Shown here: one piece after another, positions 37,556-45,402 of the stretch | Position numbering within the stretch: position 1 is the stretch's first letter | Layout: each line of letters opens with the position of its first letter | DNA from: Alistipes sp. ZOR0009 | Lineage (GTDB): Bacteria; Bacteroidota; Bacteroidia; Bacteroidales; ZOR0009 | Length of the DNA: 64,000 nucleotides | Direction: 5' to 3' | Assembly: GCF_000798815.1 (NCBI RefSeq) | Contig: NZ_JTLD01000009.1 | Span: 1 to 64,000, forward strand | Notes under the pieces: generated by a model | What the model saw: the letters and a program-made list of their open reading frames with translations, nothing else | What the model was told of the DNA's origin: nothing | Database searches by the model: none | Position numbers and translations under genes: made by a program

Positions 37556-39466
37556 ATGAATACTATTATTGATCTATTTGAAGAGAGCGTAAAGAAGTAT
37601 CCTGATGTAGCTTACCTTTGGGAGAAGAGTAATGGCGCTTTTCAGCCTACAACCTATGCCGAGACTCGTGAAATAGTTAGAGAATTTGCTGCGGGTCTAA
37701 TGGAAATAGGGGTGCAAGCTGAGGATAAAATTGCAATTCTGTCGGAAGGGCGTAATGCTTGGATGATTTCGGAACTTGGGATTTTTTATGCTGCCGCTAC
37801 AGATGTCCCCCTCTCAATTAAGTTGGAGGAGGCCAACGATCTACTTTTTAGGTTGGAACACTCCGAGTCGCGATACATTATAGTTTCAGGAAACCAGCTG
37901 CCAAAGATTAGGAGTATTATTGGCAAGCTGCCCAATATACAGAAGGTGATTGTGATTGACAGGCTGGATACTTATCAGCCAGGAGAGATCTGTTGGGACG
38001 AAGTTCGTGAATTGGGCATAGCGGCGCTGCGGAATTCCCAAAAGCAAGGCGAGCTGATAGAGAGAACCGCACTGGTAACGCCATCATCCTTTGCCAACAT
38101 TACCTATACCTCCGGCACTACTGCCGATCCTAAAGGAATAATCCTAACGCATAGCAACTATACCTCGAATGTTCAGCAGGCTCTATCGCTTATGGATATC
38201 CCGGTTGGTTATAGAACCCTCATTATACTCCCCTTGGATCACTGCTTTGCGCATGTGGCCGGCATGTACAGTTTTATGGCTAGTGGCGGAAGCATCGGAA
38301 CGGTTCAGGTGGGGCGAACACCAATGGAAACGCTGAAGAATATTCCTATTAACATAAAGGAGTTTAAGCCGAATCTGCTATTGAGCGTCCCCGCTTTGGC
38401 AAAAAACTTTAGGAAAAATATTGAGGCGGGAATTCGTGCGAAGGGTAAGGTTCCCGAGCTGCTTTTCAACGCGGGATTAAAGGTGGCCTACGCCTACAAC
38501 AAGCAGGGATATAATAAGGGTGAAGGGCTTCGAATCCTTCTAAAACCCTTGGTGAACCTTTTTGACAAGATTCTCTTCTCGAAGCTGCGTGGGGTGTTTG
38601 GTGGCGAACTCGATTTTTTTATCGGAGGTGGTGCGCTGCTTGATATCGAACTTCAGCGTTTCTACTATGCTATTGGAATTCCCATGTATCAGGGATACGG
38701 ACTGTCGGAGGCAACGCCAATAATATCGTCTAATGCAGCTAAAAAGCATAAGCTGGGTTCATCCGGATTTCTTGTGCATCCAATGGAACTTAAGATAATG
38801 GATGACGCAGGCCGCTCGTTGCCGGTAGGTGAGAAGGGTGAAATTGTGATTAAGGGTGGCAACGTGATGCACGGCTACTGGCGCAATGACAAGGCTACCG
38901 CCGAAACGGTGGTAGACGGCTGGCTGCATACTGGCGACATGGGCTACATGGATAAGGATGGCTTTTTGTACGTAATGGGCCGCTTTAAAAGCCTGCTCAT
39001 AGGCTCCGATGGAGAGAAGTATAGTCCCGAAGGGATTGAGGAGGCGCTGGTTGCCCACTGTAGGTTTATCGATCAGGTAATACTTTACAATTCGCAAAAC
39101 CCCTACACGGTGGCGCTAATCGTGCCCAATAAGGAGGCTATGAAGCGCTACGTAAAGCACCATAGCCATCATCATAAGTTTGGATGGGACACTACCGAAG
39201 GGAAGAAAAAAGCTATAGAGAAACTGAATGAGGAGTTGGCCCAGTTTCGCAAGGGAGGACATCGCGCCGGGATGTTCCCTGAGCGTTGGCTTCCAACAAC
39301 CTTTGCTATCCTACCCGAAGCATTTACCGAGCAAAACGGTATGATGAACAGCACCATGAAGATTGTTCGTGGCAAGGTGGAGGCTGCCTACCAGAATGTT
39401 ATCCAAGACCTCTACGCTAACGGTAAGGATATCTATAGCGCCTACAACATAAAATCGCTGGAGTAG
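37556..39466 (+). CDS. Long-chain fatty acyl-CoA synthetase (AMP-forming)
   Basis: A 636-residue member of the adenylate-forming superfamily. The P-loop-like motif NITYTSGTTADPKG is at 181-194; YQGYGLSEATPIISS and GWLHTGDMGYMDKDG give the A5 and A7 motifs. Such enzymes activate fatty acids to acyl-AMP and then acyl-CoA. The 600+ length and GYGLSE motif favour long-chain substrates. A His-rich stretch (KHHSHHHKFGWD) near the C-terminus is unusual. The gene is monocistronic with its own terminator. Confidence 0.88.
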   Translation: MNTIIDLFEESVKKYPDVAYLWEKSNGAFQPTTYAETREIVREFAAGLMEIGVQAEDKIAILSEGRNAWMISELGIFYAAATDVPLSIKLEEANDLLFRLEHSESRYIIVSGNQLPKIRSIIGKLPNIQKVIVIDRLDTYQPGEICWDEVRELGIAALRNSQKQGELIERTALVTPSSFANITYTSGTTADPKGIILTHSNYTSNVQQALSLMDIPVGYRTLIILPLDHCFAHVAGMYSFMASGGSIGTVQVGRTPMETLKNIPINIKEFKPNLLLSVPALAKNFRKNIEAGIRAKGKVPELLFNAGLKVAYAYNKQGYNKGEGLRILLKPLVNLFDKILFSKLRGVFGGELDFFIGGGALLDIELQRFYYAIGIPMYQGYGLSEATPIISSNAAKKHKLGSSGFLVHPMELKIMDDAGRSLPVGEKGEIVIKGGNVMHGYWRNDKATAETVVDGWLHTGDMGYMDKDGFLYVMGRFKSLLIGSDGEKYSPEGIEEALVAHCRFIDQVILYNSQNPYTVALIVPNKEAMKRYVKHHSHHHKFGWDTTEGKKKAIEKLNEELAQFRKGGHRAGMFPERWLPTTFAILPEAFTEQNGMMNSTMKIVRGKVEAAYQNVIQDLYANGKDIYSAYNIKSLE

Positions 39467-39488
39467 CATTTTTCGGCTATTAAACTTT

Positions 39489-39524
39489 AAGCGCCATTTC
39501 ATTAGGTTGGAATGGCGCTTTTGC
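39489..39524 (+). terminator. Terminator after acyl-CoA synthetase
   Basis: AAGCGCCATT (39489-39498) pairs with AATGGCGCTT (39511-39520), followed by TT-rich sequence. Confidence 0.85.
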
Positions 39525-39672
39525 TTAATGGTGTTCTATGACCATTTTGTCTGTGTCCGAATGCCGAATTAGGACTCTGTCTGGGTCAGTCCTACAAACG
39601 TTAAACTTCCATCAAAATCAAACTAAACATTGCCAGTTGGTGTTGGTATAGATGTTTTTAAATCCTACAGTT

Positions 39673-40170
39673 ATGAAAAGAATTTTAGTGTTTTTATTCG
39701 TGATCTCTTTAGGTGTAGGGGCGTCGGCTTACGCTCAAACCGTGTCTAAAGATGTGGAAAGGCTAAAGAAGGATGTAAAGGACGAGAAGGTTAAGAAGCA
39801 GTCCGACCTAAAGGCTGATGTAAAGGCCAAGGAAGACAAGGTTAAAACTAAGGAAAAGAGTACCAAGGAGGCGATTAAGGAGGATTACCAAAAGTCGAAG
39901 GCTGCCGTAAAGAAGGAGGAAAAGAAGGTGGAAGCCAAGACGAAAGCGGCTTACAACGATGTGAAGAGCGCTGTTAAGGAGGATAAGGAGGCCGTGAAAA
40001 AGGAGTACCAGAAAGATAAGGGCAAAGTGAAGGCTAAAGCGGCCGAACTTACGACTACCGATCAGCTGGTTCCCAACCTAAAAGGTCCAAATGGCGAGAA
40101 GGTTTACCTTGGGCCTAAAGGCGGAAAGTATTACATCAACAAAAACGGGAACAAGACTTACTTAAAGTAA
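39673..40170 (+). CDS. Secreted Lys/Glu-rich coiled-coil protein with PBCV-type basic adaptor motif
   Basis: A 165-residue exported protein. The signal peptide ends at AYAQ (residue 21). Residues 24-125 are a highly charged helical region rich in Lys, Glu, Asp and Ala (about one third Lys), likely coiled coil or extended helix. Residues 132-165 (YLGPKGGKYYINKNGNKTYL) match the PBCV-specific basic adaptor motif, first described in chlorella virus proteins. I start at ATG 39673 because the signal peptide begins there. Function unknown; surface or wall binding is a guess. Confidence 0.75.
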   Translation: MKRILVFLFVISLGVGASAYAQTVSKDVERLKKDVKDEKVKKQSDLKADVKAKEDKVKTKEKSTKEAIKEDYQKSKAAVKKEEKKVEAKTKAAYNDVKSAVKEDKEAVKKEYQKDKGKVKAKAAELTTTDQLVPNLKGPNGEKVYLGPKGGKYYINKNGNKTYLK

Positions 40171-40175
40171 ACATC

Positions 40176-40205
40176 AAAGGCTGCCATCACAGGCAGCCTT
40201 TTTTA
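40176..40205 (+). terminator. Terminator after the coiled-coil gene
   Basis: AAAGGCTGCC pairs with GGCAGCCTTT across a short ATCACA loop, then T-run. It also marks the left edge of the accessory island. Confidence 0.92.
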
Positions 40206-40311
40206 TGGGAAGTTTTGGCTCGATAGAAGTGCACGTTTACTGGGGATTTCCTTCTTTTTTTGCCTGTTGCTTTGCTTTATTTGCCGTTATTCAGCAACTG
40301 GTAATTTATAT

Positions 40312-40689
40312 ATGAAAGAAAAAAGCATAAAGCAAACTATTAATATTCTTGAAATTCCTGCGCAAGACAGCATAATGGCTATTCGCGAAAAGAATTTGAC
40401 AAGATTTATTAATCTAAGAGATGTTACGCACATCAAGAGCAACAGCTACTTGTCAATAGTTTATACGATCGAAGGGGAGGCTTTCACTTTTTCTAAGCTG
40501 CTGAGGCAGTTTGAGGAGAGCCTTCATGATTACGGATTTGTGCGGGTAAACAGAAACTCCATCGTCAATTTGATTCACGTAGAGCGGTATGAAGCAGGTG
40601 ATAACCCGGTTGTATTTTTACGAGGGGAGCGAAATTTAGCGGTTTCTCGTCGTCGCTGCCGCCTTATTCGAAGTTTATACCTTTTTTAA
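40312..40689 (+). CDS. Stand-alone LytTR DNA-binding protein (copy 1)
   Basis: A 125-residue protein that is little more than a LytTR DNA-binding domain. It has VTHIKSNSYLSIVYTIEGEAF, then the family core LLRQFEESLHDYGFVRVNRNSIVNLIHV (first half at 63-80) and a basic tail LAVSRRRCRLIRS. No receiver domain or membrane segment is present, so it is not a classical response regulator. I start at ATG 40312 and not at an in-frame TTG at 40267. It is paralogous to the next gene and may control the downstream operon. Confidence 0.85.
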   Translation: MKEKSIKQTINILEIPAQDSIMAIREKNLTRFINLRDVTHIKSNSYLSIVYTIEGEAFTFSKLLRQFEESLHDYGFVRVNRNSIVNLIHVERYEAGDNPVVFLRGERNLAVSRRRCRLIRSLYLF

Positions 40690-40887
40690 TAGCTTAACAT
40701 AAAGAGTGTTTTTAACCTCTTATTGGACTATTGCGACCTTTTATTAGGTTTTTTTACCATAGTAAATATAAGGTGTTTTGATGCTGTAACTTGTGTATTA
40801 AATAAATCTTTCTTTTAGGAGCGATTTACTAATATTTTAATTCTCTTATAAGAATGTTGTGTGTGAAATCTGTAAAAGATCATTAAA

Positions 40888-41289
40888 ATGGAAAGCGTAA
40901 ACTATCAAACAACAGGAGGGGCGGGAATTCACCAGCCAAAGTTTATTAGCCAGAAAGAGCAGAAAATTATAGTAAGGGCAAAGTCGGTTAGCCATATTCT
41001 GAATATGGCCGAGGTTACGCATTTGATTTGCGATTGCTACCTCACAACGCTGTATTCAAAATCGGGTGGAAGTGTGATGGTAGCCAAACTACTAAAGGAG
41101 TTTGATGATGAGTTGCGCGATTACGGTTTTATACGGGTTAACCGGAATGCAATGGTAAATGTGTTGCACGTGGTTAGCATTGCAAACGGGCGTCGTCGGC
41201 TGGTGACCCTTTCAAATAATGCCACAATAGAGATATCTAGAAGGGGAATGGCTAGGCTAAAAGAGTCGGTTGAAGTAAAAAGCCTATAA
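40888..41289 (+). CDS. Stand-alone LytTR DNA-binding protein (copy 2)
   Basis: A 133-residue paralogue of the previous gene. It shares the motif layout VTHLICDCYLTTLYSKSGG, then LLKEFDDELRDYGFIRVNRN, AMVNVLHV and IEISRRGMARLKESV. The first 25 residues are unrelated and poorly structured. It has no receiver domain. Genes for LytTR proteins are often next to what they control; the DUF2589 operon starts 157 bases downstream. Confidence 0.85.
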   Translation: MESVNYQTTGGAGIHQPKFISQKEQKIIVRAKSVSHILNMAEVTHLICDCYLTTLYSKSGGSVMVAKLLKEFDDELRDYGFIRVNRNAMVNVLHVVSIANGRRRLVTLSNNATIEISRRGMARLKESVEVKSL

Positions 41290-41365
41290 GAGAGCAGCTG
41301 GTAAGGCTTTTCGCACCCTTCATTAGATCTGCAGACCAATGTACGCTAACAGGCAGATAGGATTG

Positions 41366-41389
41366 TAAATTTGAGATGTAATTAATTAC
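41366..41389 (+). promoter_or_regulatory. Promoter and palindromic operator-like site of the DUF2589 operon
   Basis: TAAATTTG (41366-41373) matches the -7 consensus TAnnTTTG. Five bases further, GTAATTAATTAC (41378-41389) is a perfect 12-bp palindrome that would overlap the transcription start. A repressor or activator bound here could control the operon. LytTR proteins normally bind direct repeats, so the palindrome may serve another factor or be chance. Confidence 0.45.
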
Positions 41390-41445
41390 AAGTGGATGGT
41401 GACGCCACTATAAATGCAGCCAAAAAACAGTTATAAATTACAATT

Positions 41446-42078
41446 ATGTCACAAGAATTGGTTTCAATGGCGCAGGCATTTTCTGGTCTGCCCATGGATT
41501 CTCTAATCGGAGGTCCACTTAATGCTGCTGCAAAAGCAAACGCAGCAATGGCTCTTACCCAAACATCATTTTTGTTAGACACATGCTTTAGTAAAAAGGA
41601 TGAGAAGAACTATGAGCCTATCCTTATTTCGATGACTCTGACAAGAGGGGTTATCCAACCAGCTGAAGCCGGAAAGGATCCTATCATCAAGCAGGTGCAA
41701 ACAAAGTTCGAGCTGCCTATCTTGACCATTATTCCTCTAAACTCGTTGGCTGTAGACAATGTTGACATTTCGTTCGAAATGGAAGTGAAGTCTAGCTTTG
41801 GGGAGGATACTCATGAAGAAAAGTCTAAGGCTCTTAAAGCAGAATCAAGCTTCGAAGCAAAGTTTGGGTATGGTCCTTTCTCTGCCACCATTAAGGGTAG
41901 CGTTAGCTACGATCAGAAGGAGTCTTCTTCTCGTGATACCCACTACCAGAAAAGCAACTCTGCAAAGTACACTGTAAACGTGCATGCAGGACAGCTTCCA
42001 CTTCCTCAGGGGGTAACGACTATCATTGACGCTTTCACGAAGTCTATTGAACCTATTGAACTGCCTGTAAGCAAGTAG
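41446..42078 (+). CDS. DUF2589 domain protein (paralogue 1)
   Basis: A 210-residue protein without signal peptide or membrane span. The DUF2589 pattern is clear: LIGGPLNAAAKANAAMALTQ (20-39), SFLLDTCF (41-48), and the core LPILTIIPLNSLAVDNVDIS (90-109), predicted to form the central beta strands, then a variable polar insert (about 115-175). The C-terminal motif VNVHAGQLPLPQGVTTIIDA closes it. It is the first gene of a five-gene operon to 43977. The function of DUF2589 is unknown. Confidence 0.88.
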   Translation: MSQELVSMAQAFSGLPMDSLIGGPLNAAAKANAAMALTQTSFLLDTCFSKKDEKNYEPILISMTLTRGVIQPAEAGKDPIIKQVQTKFELPILTIIPLNSLAVDNVDISFEMEVKSSFGEDTHEEKSKALKAESSFEAKFGYGPFSATIKGSVSYDQKESSSRDTHYQKSNSAKYTVNVHAGQLPLPQGVTTIIDAFTKSIEPIELPVSK

Positions 42079-42156
42079 ACCGAAAGTAGGATTAAAGATT
42101 TTGGTAAGGTTTAGTTGAGTGAGGTTTGAACGGATGTTCAGCATCTCTATGTAAAG

Positions 42157-42188
42157 TATTCACTGGCATGTAAAAATGCCAGTGAATA
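42157..42188 (+). terminator. Perfect 13-bp hairpin between the two DUF2589 genes
   Basis: TATTCACTGGCAT and ATGCCAGTGAATA form a perfect stem with loop GTAAAA. No T-run follows and the next gene starts 27 bases later. It more likely blocks 3' decay or allows partial termination than full termination, so the first DUF2589 protein could be made in excess. Confidence 0.6.
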
Positions 42189-42214
42189 TCAAAAATCTTT
42201 TGACAACAATTATT

Positions 42215-42835
42215 ATGGATAACAGTAACGATTCGGGACCGCAGTTCGGGAAGCAGCTACCTAGCATGGTAGATCTTCTAAGTGCTCCGTTGGTTGCGGC
42301 AGCCTCAGCCAACTCGTATATGGTAAGGGAGCAAACTCGATTTTTAATGGACACCTGCTTTGTGGCCAAAGGCTCAAACCAATTTGAACCGATAATGATT
42401 GAGATGTCTCTGACAAGATCGGTAATGAAGGAGGGGGCAGGAGATGGACCCCAGTTTCAGACTGTAAGAAGCGTTTTTCAGGTCCCTATTCTCACAATGG
42501 TTCCCTTGAATTCATTGGCGGTAGATAATGTGGATATTGATTTTAGCATGGAGGTGGTGTCGTATTCGAGCAATACCTCTACCACAACGACAAAGAAGGA
42601 GGAGCCGAACGCAGGTACTAGCGGATGGTATGACAAATCAGCCTCTAACGAGCCAGCATTAACAGGAAAACTTAGCTATGATTCTAACGATAAAAGTGAG
42701 AATAGAAGCCATAACGCATCTAAGCTAAACGTGAAAATTCATGCAGGAACGGTTCCTTTACCAACTGGCGTAACCACCCTGATAGACCTGTACCTGAAAT
42801 CAATTAACGCAGTCCCATCTTCAGTACAGCAATAG
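42215..42835 (+). CDS. DUF2589 domain protein (paralogue 2)
   Basis: A 206-residue paralogue of the gene at 41446. Shared motifs are LLSAPLVAAASANSYMVREQ, RFLMDTCF, the core VPILTMVPLNSLAVDNVDID at the identical residue position (90-109), a Ser/Thr-rich variable insert, and VKIHAGTVPLPTGVTTLIDL. I start at ATG 42215, since the ATG at 42176 would place 13 extra residues encoded by the 3' arm and tail of the intercistronic hairpin. The zinc-ribbon gene follows 2 bases after the stop. Confidence 0.87.
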   Translation: MDNSNDSGPQFGKQLPSMVDLLSAPLVAAASANSYMVREQTRFLMDTCFVAKGSNQFEPIMIEMSLTRSVMKEGAGDGPQFQTVRSVFQVPILTMVPLNSLAVDNVDIDFSMEVVSYSSNTSTTTTKKEEPNAGTSGWYDKSASNEPALTGKLSYDSNDKSENRSHNASKLNVKIHAGTVPLPTGVTTLIDLYLKSINAVPSSVQQ

Positions 42836-42837
42836 CT

Positions 42838-43050
42838 ATGGATGATAAATTACAGAAAATAGGATGTCCCGTTTGCCAGCATCCGATATACTTTGAGGTA
42901 AAACGGCTAATACAAGGCGAATCGTTTATCTGCGCAAACTGTAAGAGTGCGGTCAGCCTTTCTTCATCGAGCAGCCAAGTGGTGCAGCAGGTGATGTCAG
43001 AGTACGAAAAGTTGAAGGTTAAAAAAAATATAAACGACAAAAAAAACTAG
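42838..43050 (+). CDS. Small zinc-ribbon protein
   Basis: A 70-residue protein with CPVC (residues 10-13) and CANC (32-35), a four-cysteine zinc ribbon. It is followed by a Ser-rich stretch and a basic, helical C-terminus (VMSEYEKLKVKKN). It starts 2 bases after the second DUF2589 gene and ends 4 bases before the third, so it is tightly coupled. It may be an assembly factor or nucleic-acid-binding partner; there is no direct evidence for either. Confidence 0.75.
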   Translation: MDDKLQKIGCPVCQHPIYFEVKRLIQGESFICANCKSAVSLSSSSSQVVQQVMSEYEKLKVKKNINDKKN

Positions 43051-43054
43051 AACT

Positions 43055-43513
43055 ATGATAAAGTTAAGAGCGTTTGTAGATGCAATCCATGATGCAATTG
43101 TAGGTGCTAACGATACGCTTACGGATAGCAGCGTGGGGATTATTGCCAAATTTTTTAAAAAGGCATCGCCAGATGGAAGTGACGATGTTCTTGTTCCAGA
43201 ATCGATTGTAGTAAAGTATCCCCATGTAACAGACAAGGGGGTAGAGGAAGTTGATGTGAAAGTGCCGCTGCTGACGTTGGCTCCTATAACCTGTCCTACG
43301 ATAGATGAAGTGGAGTTTACAACAAAGTTCGAGATGGATATTGTCGAGAATGAGCTGAATCTAAACTTCTCGAGAGATAATAAAGATACCAAGGAAACGA
43401 CTTCAAATAGAACTGGAAATATAAAAATACGAATAACACCACAGGAAATTCCAGAGGGGTTAAAGAGCATCATTGAAGGGTACGAAAGAGTTTTGAAATC
43501 ACAGATTCCTTGA
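43055..43513 (+). CDS. Short DUF2589-like protein (paralogue 3)
   Basis: A 152-residue protein. The core VPLLTLAPITCPTIDEVEF (70-88) and the C-terminal IKIRITPQEIPEGLKSIIEG line up with the core and PLPxGVTTIID motifs of the two larger paralogues, with a shorter insert. The N-terminal helix FVDAIHDAIVGANDTLTDSS replaces the alanine-rich one. No signal peptide. I infer remote homology from motif order and operon position. Confidence 0.7.
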   Translation: MIKLRAFVDAIHDAIVGANDTLTDSSVGIIAKFFKKASPDGSDDVLVPESIVVKYPHVTDKGVEEVDVKVPLLTLAPITCPTIDEVEFTTKFEMDIVENELNLNFSRDNKDTKETTSNRTGNIKIRITPQEIPEGLKSIIEGYERVLKSQIP

Positions 43514-43530
43514 TTTAAAATTTTACGGCT

Positions 43531-43977
43531 ATGTGGTTTCGGAATAAAAAGTCAAGAAAACAGGAGGTCTCTCTATCTCAGATTATAGCCGACTTTAAAG
43601 AGGCTCTGAATAGAAGCCAAGAGGCTCATGAAAAGTATCAGTTAGCCCGGGTAAAAGAGTTCTACAATGCAGATGGGACGCTAAAAACTACCAGGTTTAA
43701 GGCGGAAGACGGCATGGAGATGGAAATTCCCAACTGTAAGCTTGTAAACCATTCCATACTTCATCTGGATGAGTTTAGGATGCAGTTTCAGGCACGAATA
43801 GGGGAAGTAAAATTGGACGGGTTACGGGAAAATTATGCTGAAATGGTAACGGCTCCTTTGCTAGTGACTTTTTCGGAAATGGTTGGAGGAAGCCAGATTC
43901 AAGTCGAAATTTCTTACAAAAAAAATAAGGAAGAAACGCTGCTTTTACATTCGAAACTGAATGAGGATAGGTTGTAG
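43531..43977 (+). CDS. Diverged DUF2589-like protein (paralogue 4)
   Basis: A 148-residue protein with a basic helical start (WFRNKKSRKQEVSLSQIIADF). The middle IPNCKLVNHSILHLDEFRMQ (66-85) echoes the DUF2589 core (PxLxLxxxSxLxIDExxxxF). The C-terminal PLPxG motif is absent and the end is charged. It is the last gene of the operon, 17 bases after the previous one. The relation to DUF2589 is weaker than for the others. Confidence 0.6.
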   Translation: MWFRNKKSRKQEVSLSQIIADFKEALNRSQEAHEKYQLARVKEFYNADGTLKTTRFKAEDGMEMEIPNCKLVNHSILHLDEFRMQFQARIGEVKLDGLRENYAEMVTAPLLVTFSEMVGGSQIQVEISYKKNKEETLLLHSKLNEDRL

Positions 43978-43987
43978 CGGTGCTTTT

Positions 43988-44062
43988 AATTTGTGGAATA
44001 GCTATCAGTTGAGTAGGATAGAATTACAGGTAAGCCGAAAACTGGATAGAGTAGGCAAAATT
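43988..44062 (+). repeat. Leader block, copy 1
   Basis: Upstream of the cysteine peptidase gene. Shared with 45314-45385: AATTT, then TGGA and GCTAT, then CAGG, GAAAA and the best part ATAGAGTAGGCAAAATT. Together they suggest a duplicated leader or a common regulatory site. Confidence 0.5.
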
Positions 44063-44186
44063 ATTGGGGTGTGCTTTTTCTGAGGAACTCATTAGGGCTT
44101 AAAAGTCAAGAGAAGGGCTATGTGTTGATTTTAGGCTGTAGAAGATACTCCATGTAAGCAGCATCTCCTTTTTAAAACAAAATTTT

Positions 44187-44791
44187 ATGGTGAGTTACAG
44201 ACAGTCGTTTAACAATTCTTGCGGGGCAGCTTCTCTTATGTGTGCAGCGTTAGAGCTAGGTGTTAATACAATTCCAAACAAGCCCGCGATTCATCCTCTG
44301 TGGACTGGTTCTCATACAATACACGAGAGGGGGGACCTTACATCAGAGGCTAGAATTTACGCGGTAACTTCAGGTAGCCCTGGTGCTCCATCAAACCAGA
44401 GCGGGTATTCGCTACCTAGTCGTATTGGTTTTACTGCAAAGGAGTTAGGTTTGACAACTATTGCTTTTGTTCCAAGATCTATTGTTGGTAATCTGTTGCT
44501 TTTTTTGTATGGAAGCGAAAAAATTGATGCAGAAAGGGTTGGAATGTTGCTTAAAAGAGAGGCTGCTCCACCGCTAGCCGATAGGCAGCGACTTTTGAGA
44601 ATATTGAGAGTTGGAGAAGCTCTAGTTGGCGTCCTAACACTGGACTACATTATGTTATGGAGCGTCCTGACGCTAGTATTATGGACCCTGCTGTTGGGCA
44701 AAATTTTCCAAATTTAGATATGGCCATTGCCGCACATCGGGCTAATGGGGTGTCATATCAAGATACAGGGTTGGCTATTTTGGTTGTTTAA
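44187..44791 (+). pseudogene. Papain-like cysteine peptidase split by a one-base frameshift
   Basis: The first reading frame (to 44717) starts VSYRQSFNNSCGAASLMCAA with a papain/C39-type active-site Cys12. It runs on to GEALVGVL, then turns into a non-family hydrophobic tail. From 44642 the +2 frame reads GLHYVMERPDASIMDPAVGQ, giving the expected catalytic His and Asp, and continues to a stop at 44789-44791. One missing base near 44640 in the + strand would restore a protein of about 201 residues. Either a true inactivating mutation, a sequencing error, or programmed frameshifting. If intact it would be a processing peptidase of the island. Confidence 0.8.
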
Positions 44792-44822
44792 TCCTAAGTG
44801 TGTTCCTTAAAAATTTGATGTT

Positions 44823-45281
44823 ATGAATTTATCTAAGAACCTTACGTTGGAGGAGGTTACAAAGTCCTCGACGGCTGAAAAATTAAAGATTCGGAACGAT
44901 AATATGACCGAAGAAGTTTTAGCCAACTTGAAAGCGTTGGCAGAGGCCATATTTCAAGCTGCAAGAGATAAGTTGGGCCCAATTCGAATTTCATCTGGAT
45001 ATAGGTCTCCTGAGTTAAATAAGGCTGTTGGAGGGTCACAAACCTCACAACACTCCAAAGGAGAGGCGTTAGACCTTCAGGGAATTAGCGTGTCAAATAA
45101 AGAGTTGTTCATGTTTATCAAAGATCATCTAGATTTTGATCAGCTAATATGGGAGTTTGGAACCAATACTAATCCAGAGTGGGTGCATGTTTCATATCGA
45201 AGAAGCGGAAAAAATCGTAAGCAGGTTTTAATTTCTGTGAAAGAAAATGGGAAAACAGGATATAAAAATTGGCCAGCATAA
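44823..45281 (+). CDS. M15-family peptidase (peptidoglycan D,D- or L,D-type)
   Basis: A 152-residue protein with the M15 metallopeptidase fold: ISSGYRSPELNKAVGG (56-71), SQHSKGEALDL with zinc ligands His77 and Asp84, and the third ligand His122 in EWVHVSY. No signal peptide or wall-binding domain. This compact form is typical of phage and bacteriocin-associated endolysins as well as cell-wall carboxypeptidases. It follows the split peptidase by 31 bases. Export would need another route, such as lysis or a dedicated system. Confidence 0.85.
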   Translation: MNLSKNLTLEEVTKSSTAEKLKIRNDNMTEEVLANLKALAEAIFQAARDKLGPIRISSGYRSPELNKAVGGSQTSQHSKGEALDLQGISVSNKELFMFIKDHLDFDQLIWEFGTNTNPEWVHVSYRRSGKNRKQVLISVKENGKTGYKNWPA

Positions 45282-45313
45282 CGATTTTTATTGCACTCTA
45301 TACCTGATTTAAA

Positions 45314-45385
45314 AATTTAATGGATGGCTATTATCTAAAATAATAGCAGGCAGATCTGAAAAGCCTTAATAGAGTAGGTGAAATT
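45314..45385 (+). repeat. Leader block, copy 2, with a hairpin
   Basis: Upstream of the 80-residue gene. It matches 43988-44062 best at ATAGAGTAGGTGAAATT (about 45369-45385). It also holds a perfect 8-bp hairpin GCTATTAT-CTAAA-ATAATAGC at 45327-45347, not fully kept in copy 1. Confidence 0.5.
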
Positions 45386-45402
45386 TTTAAAATAAAAACT
45401 TT

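Noticed and set aside
40267-40311. In-frame TTG upstream extension of the first LytTR gene
   Set aside because: The extra residues match nothing in the family; the ATG at 40312 starts at the usual distance from the LytTR domain.
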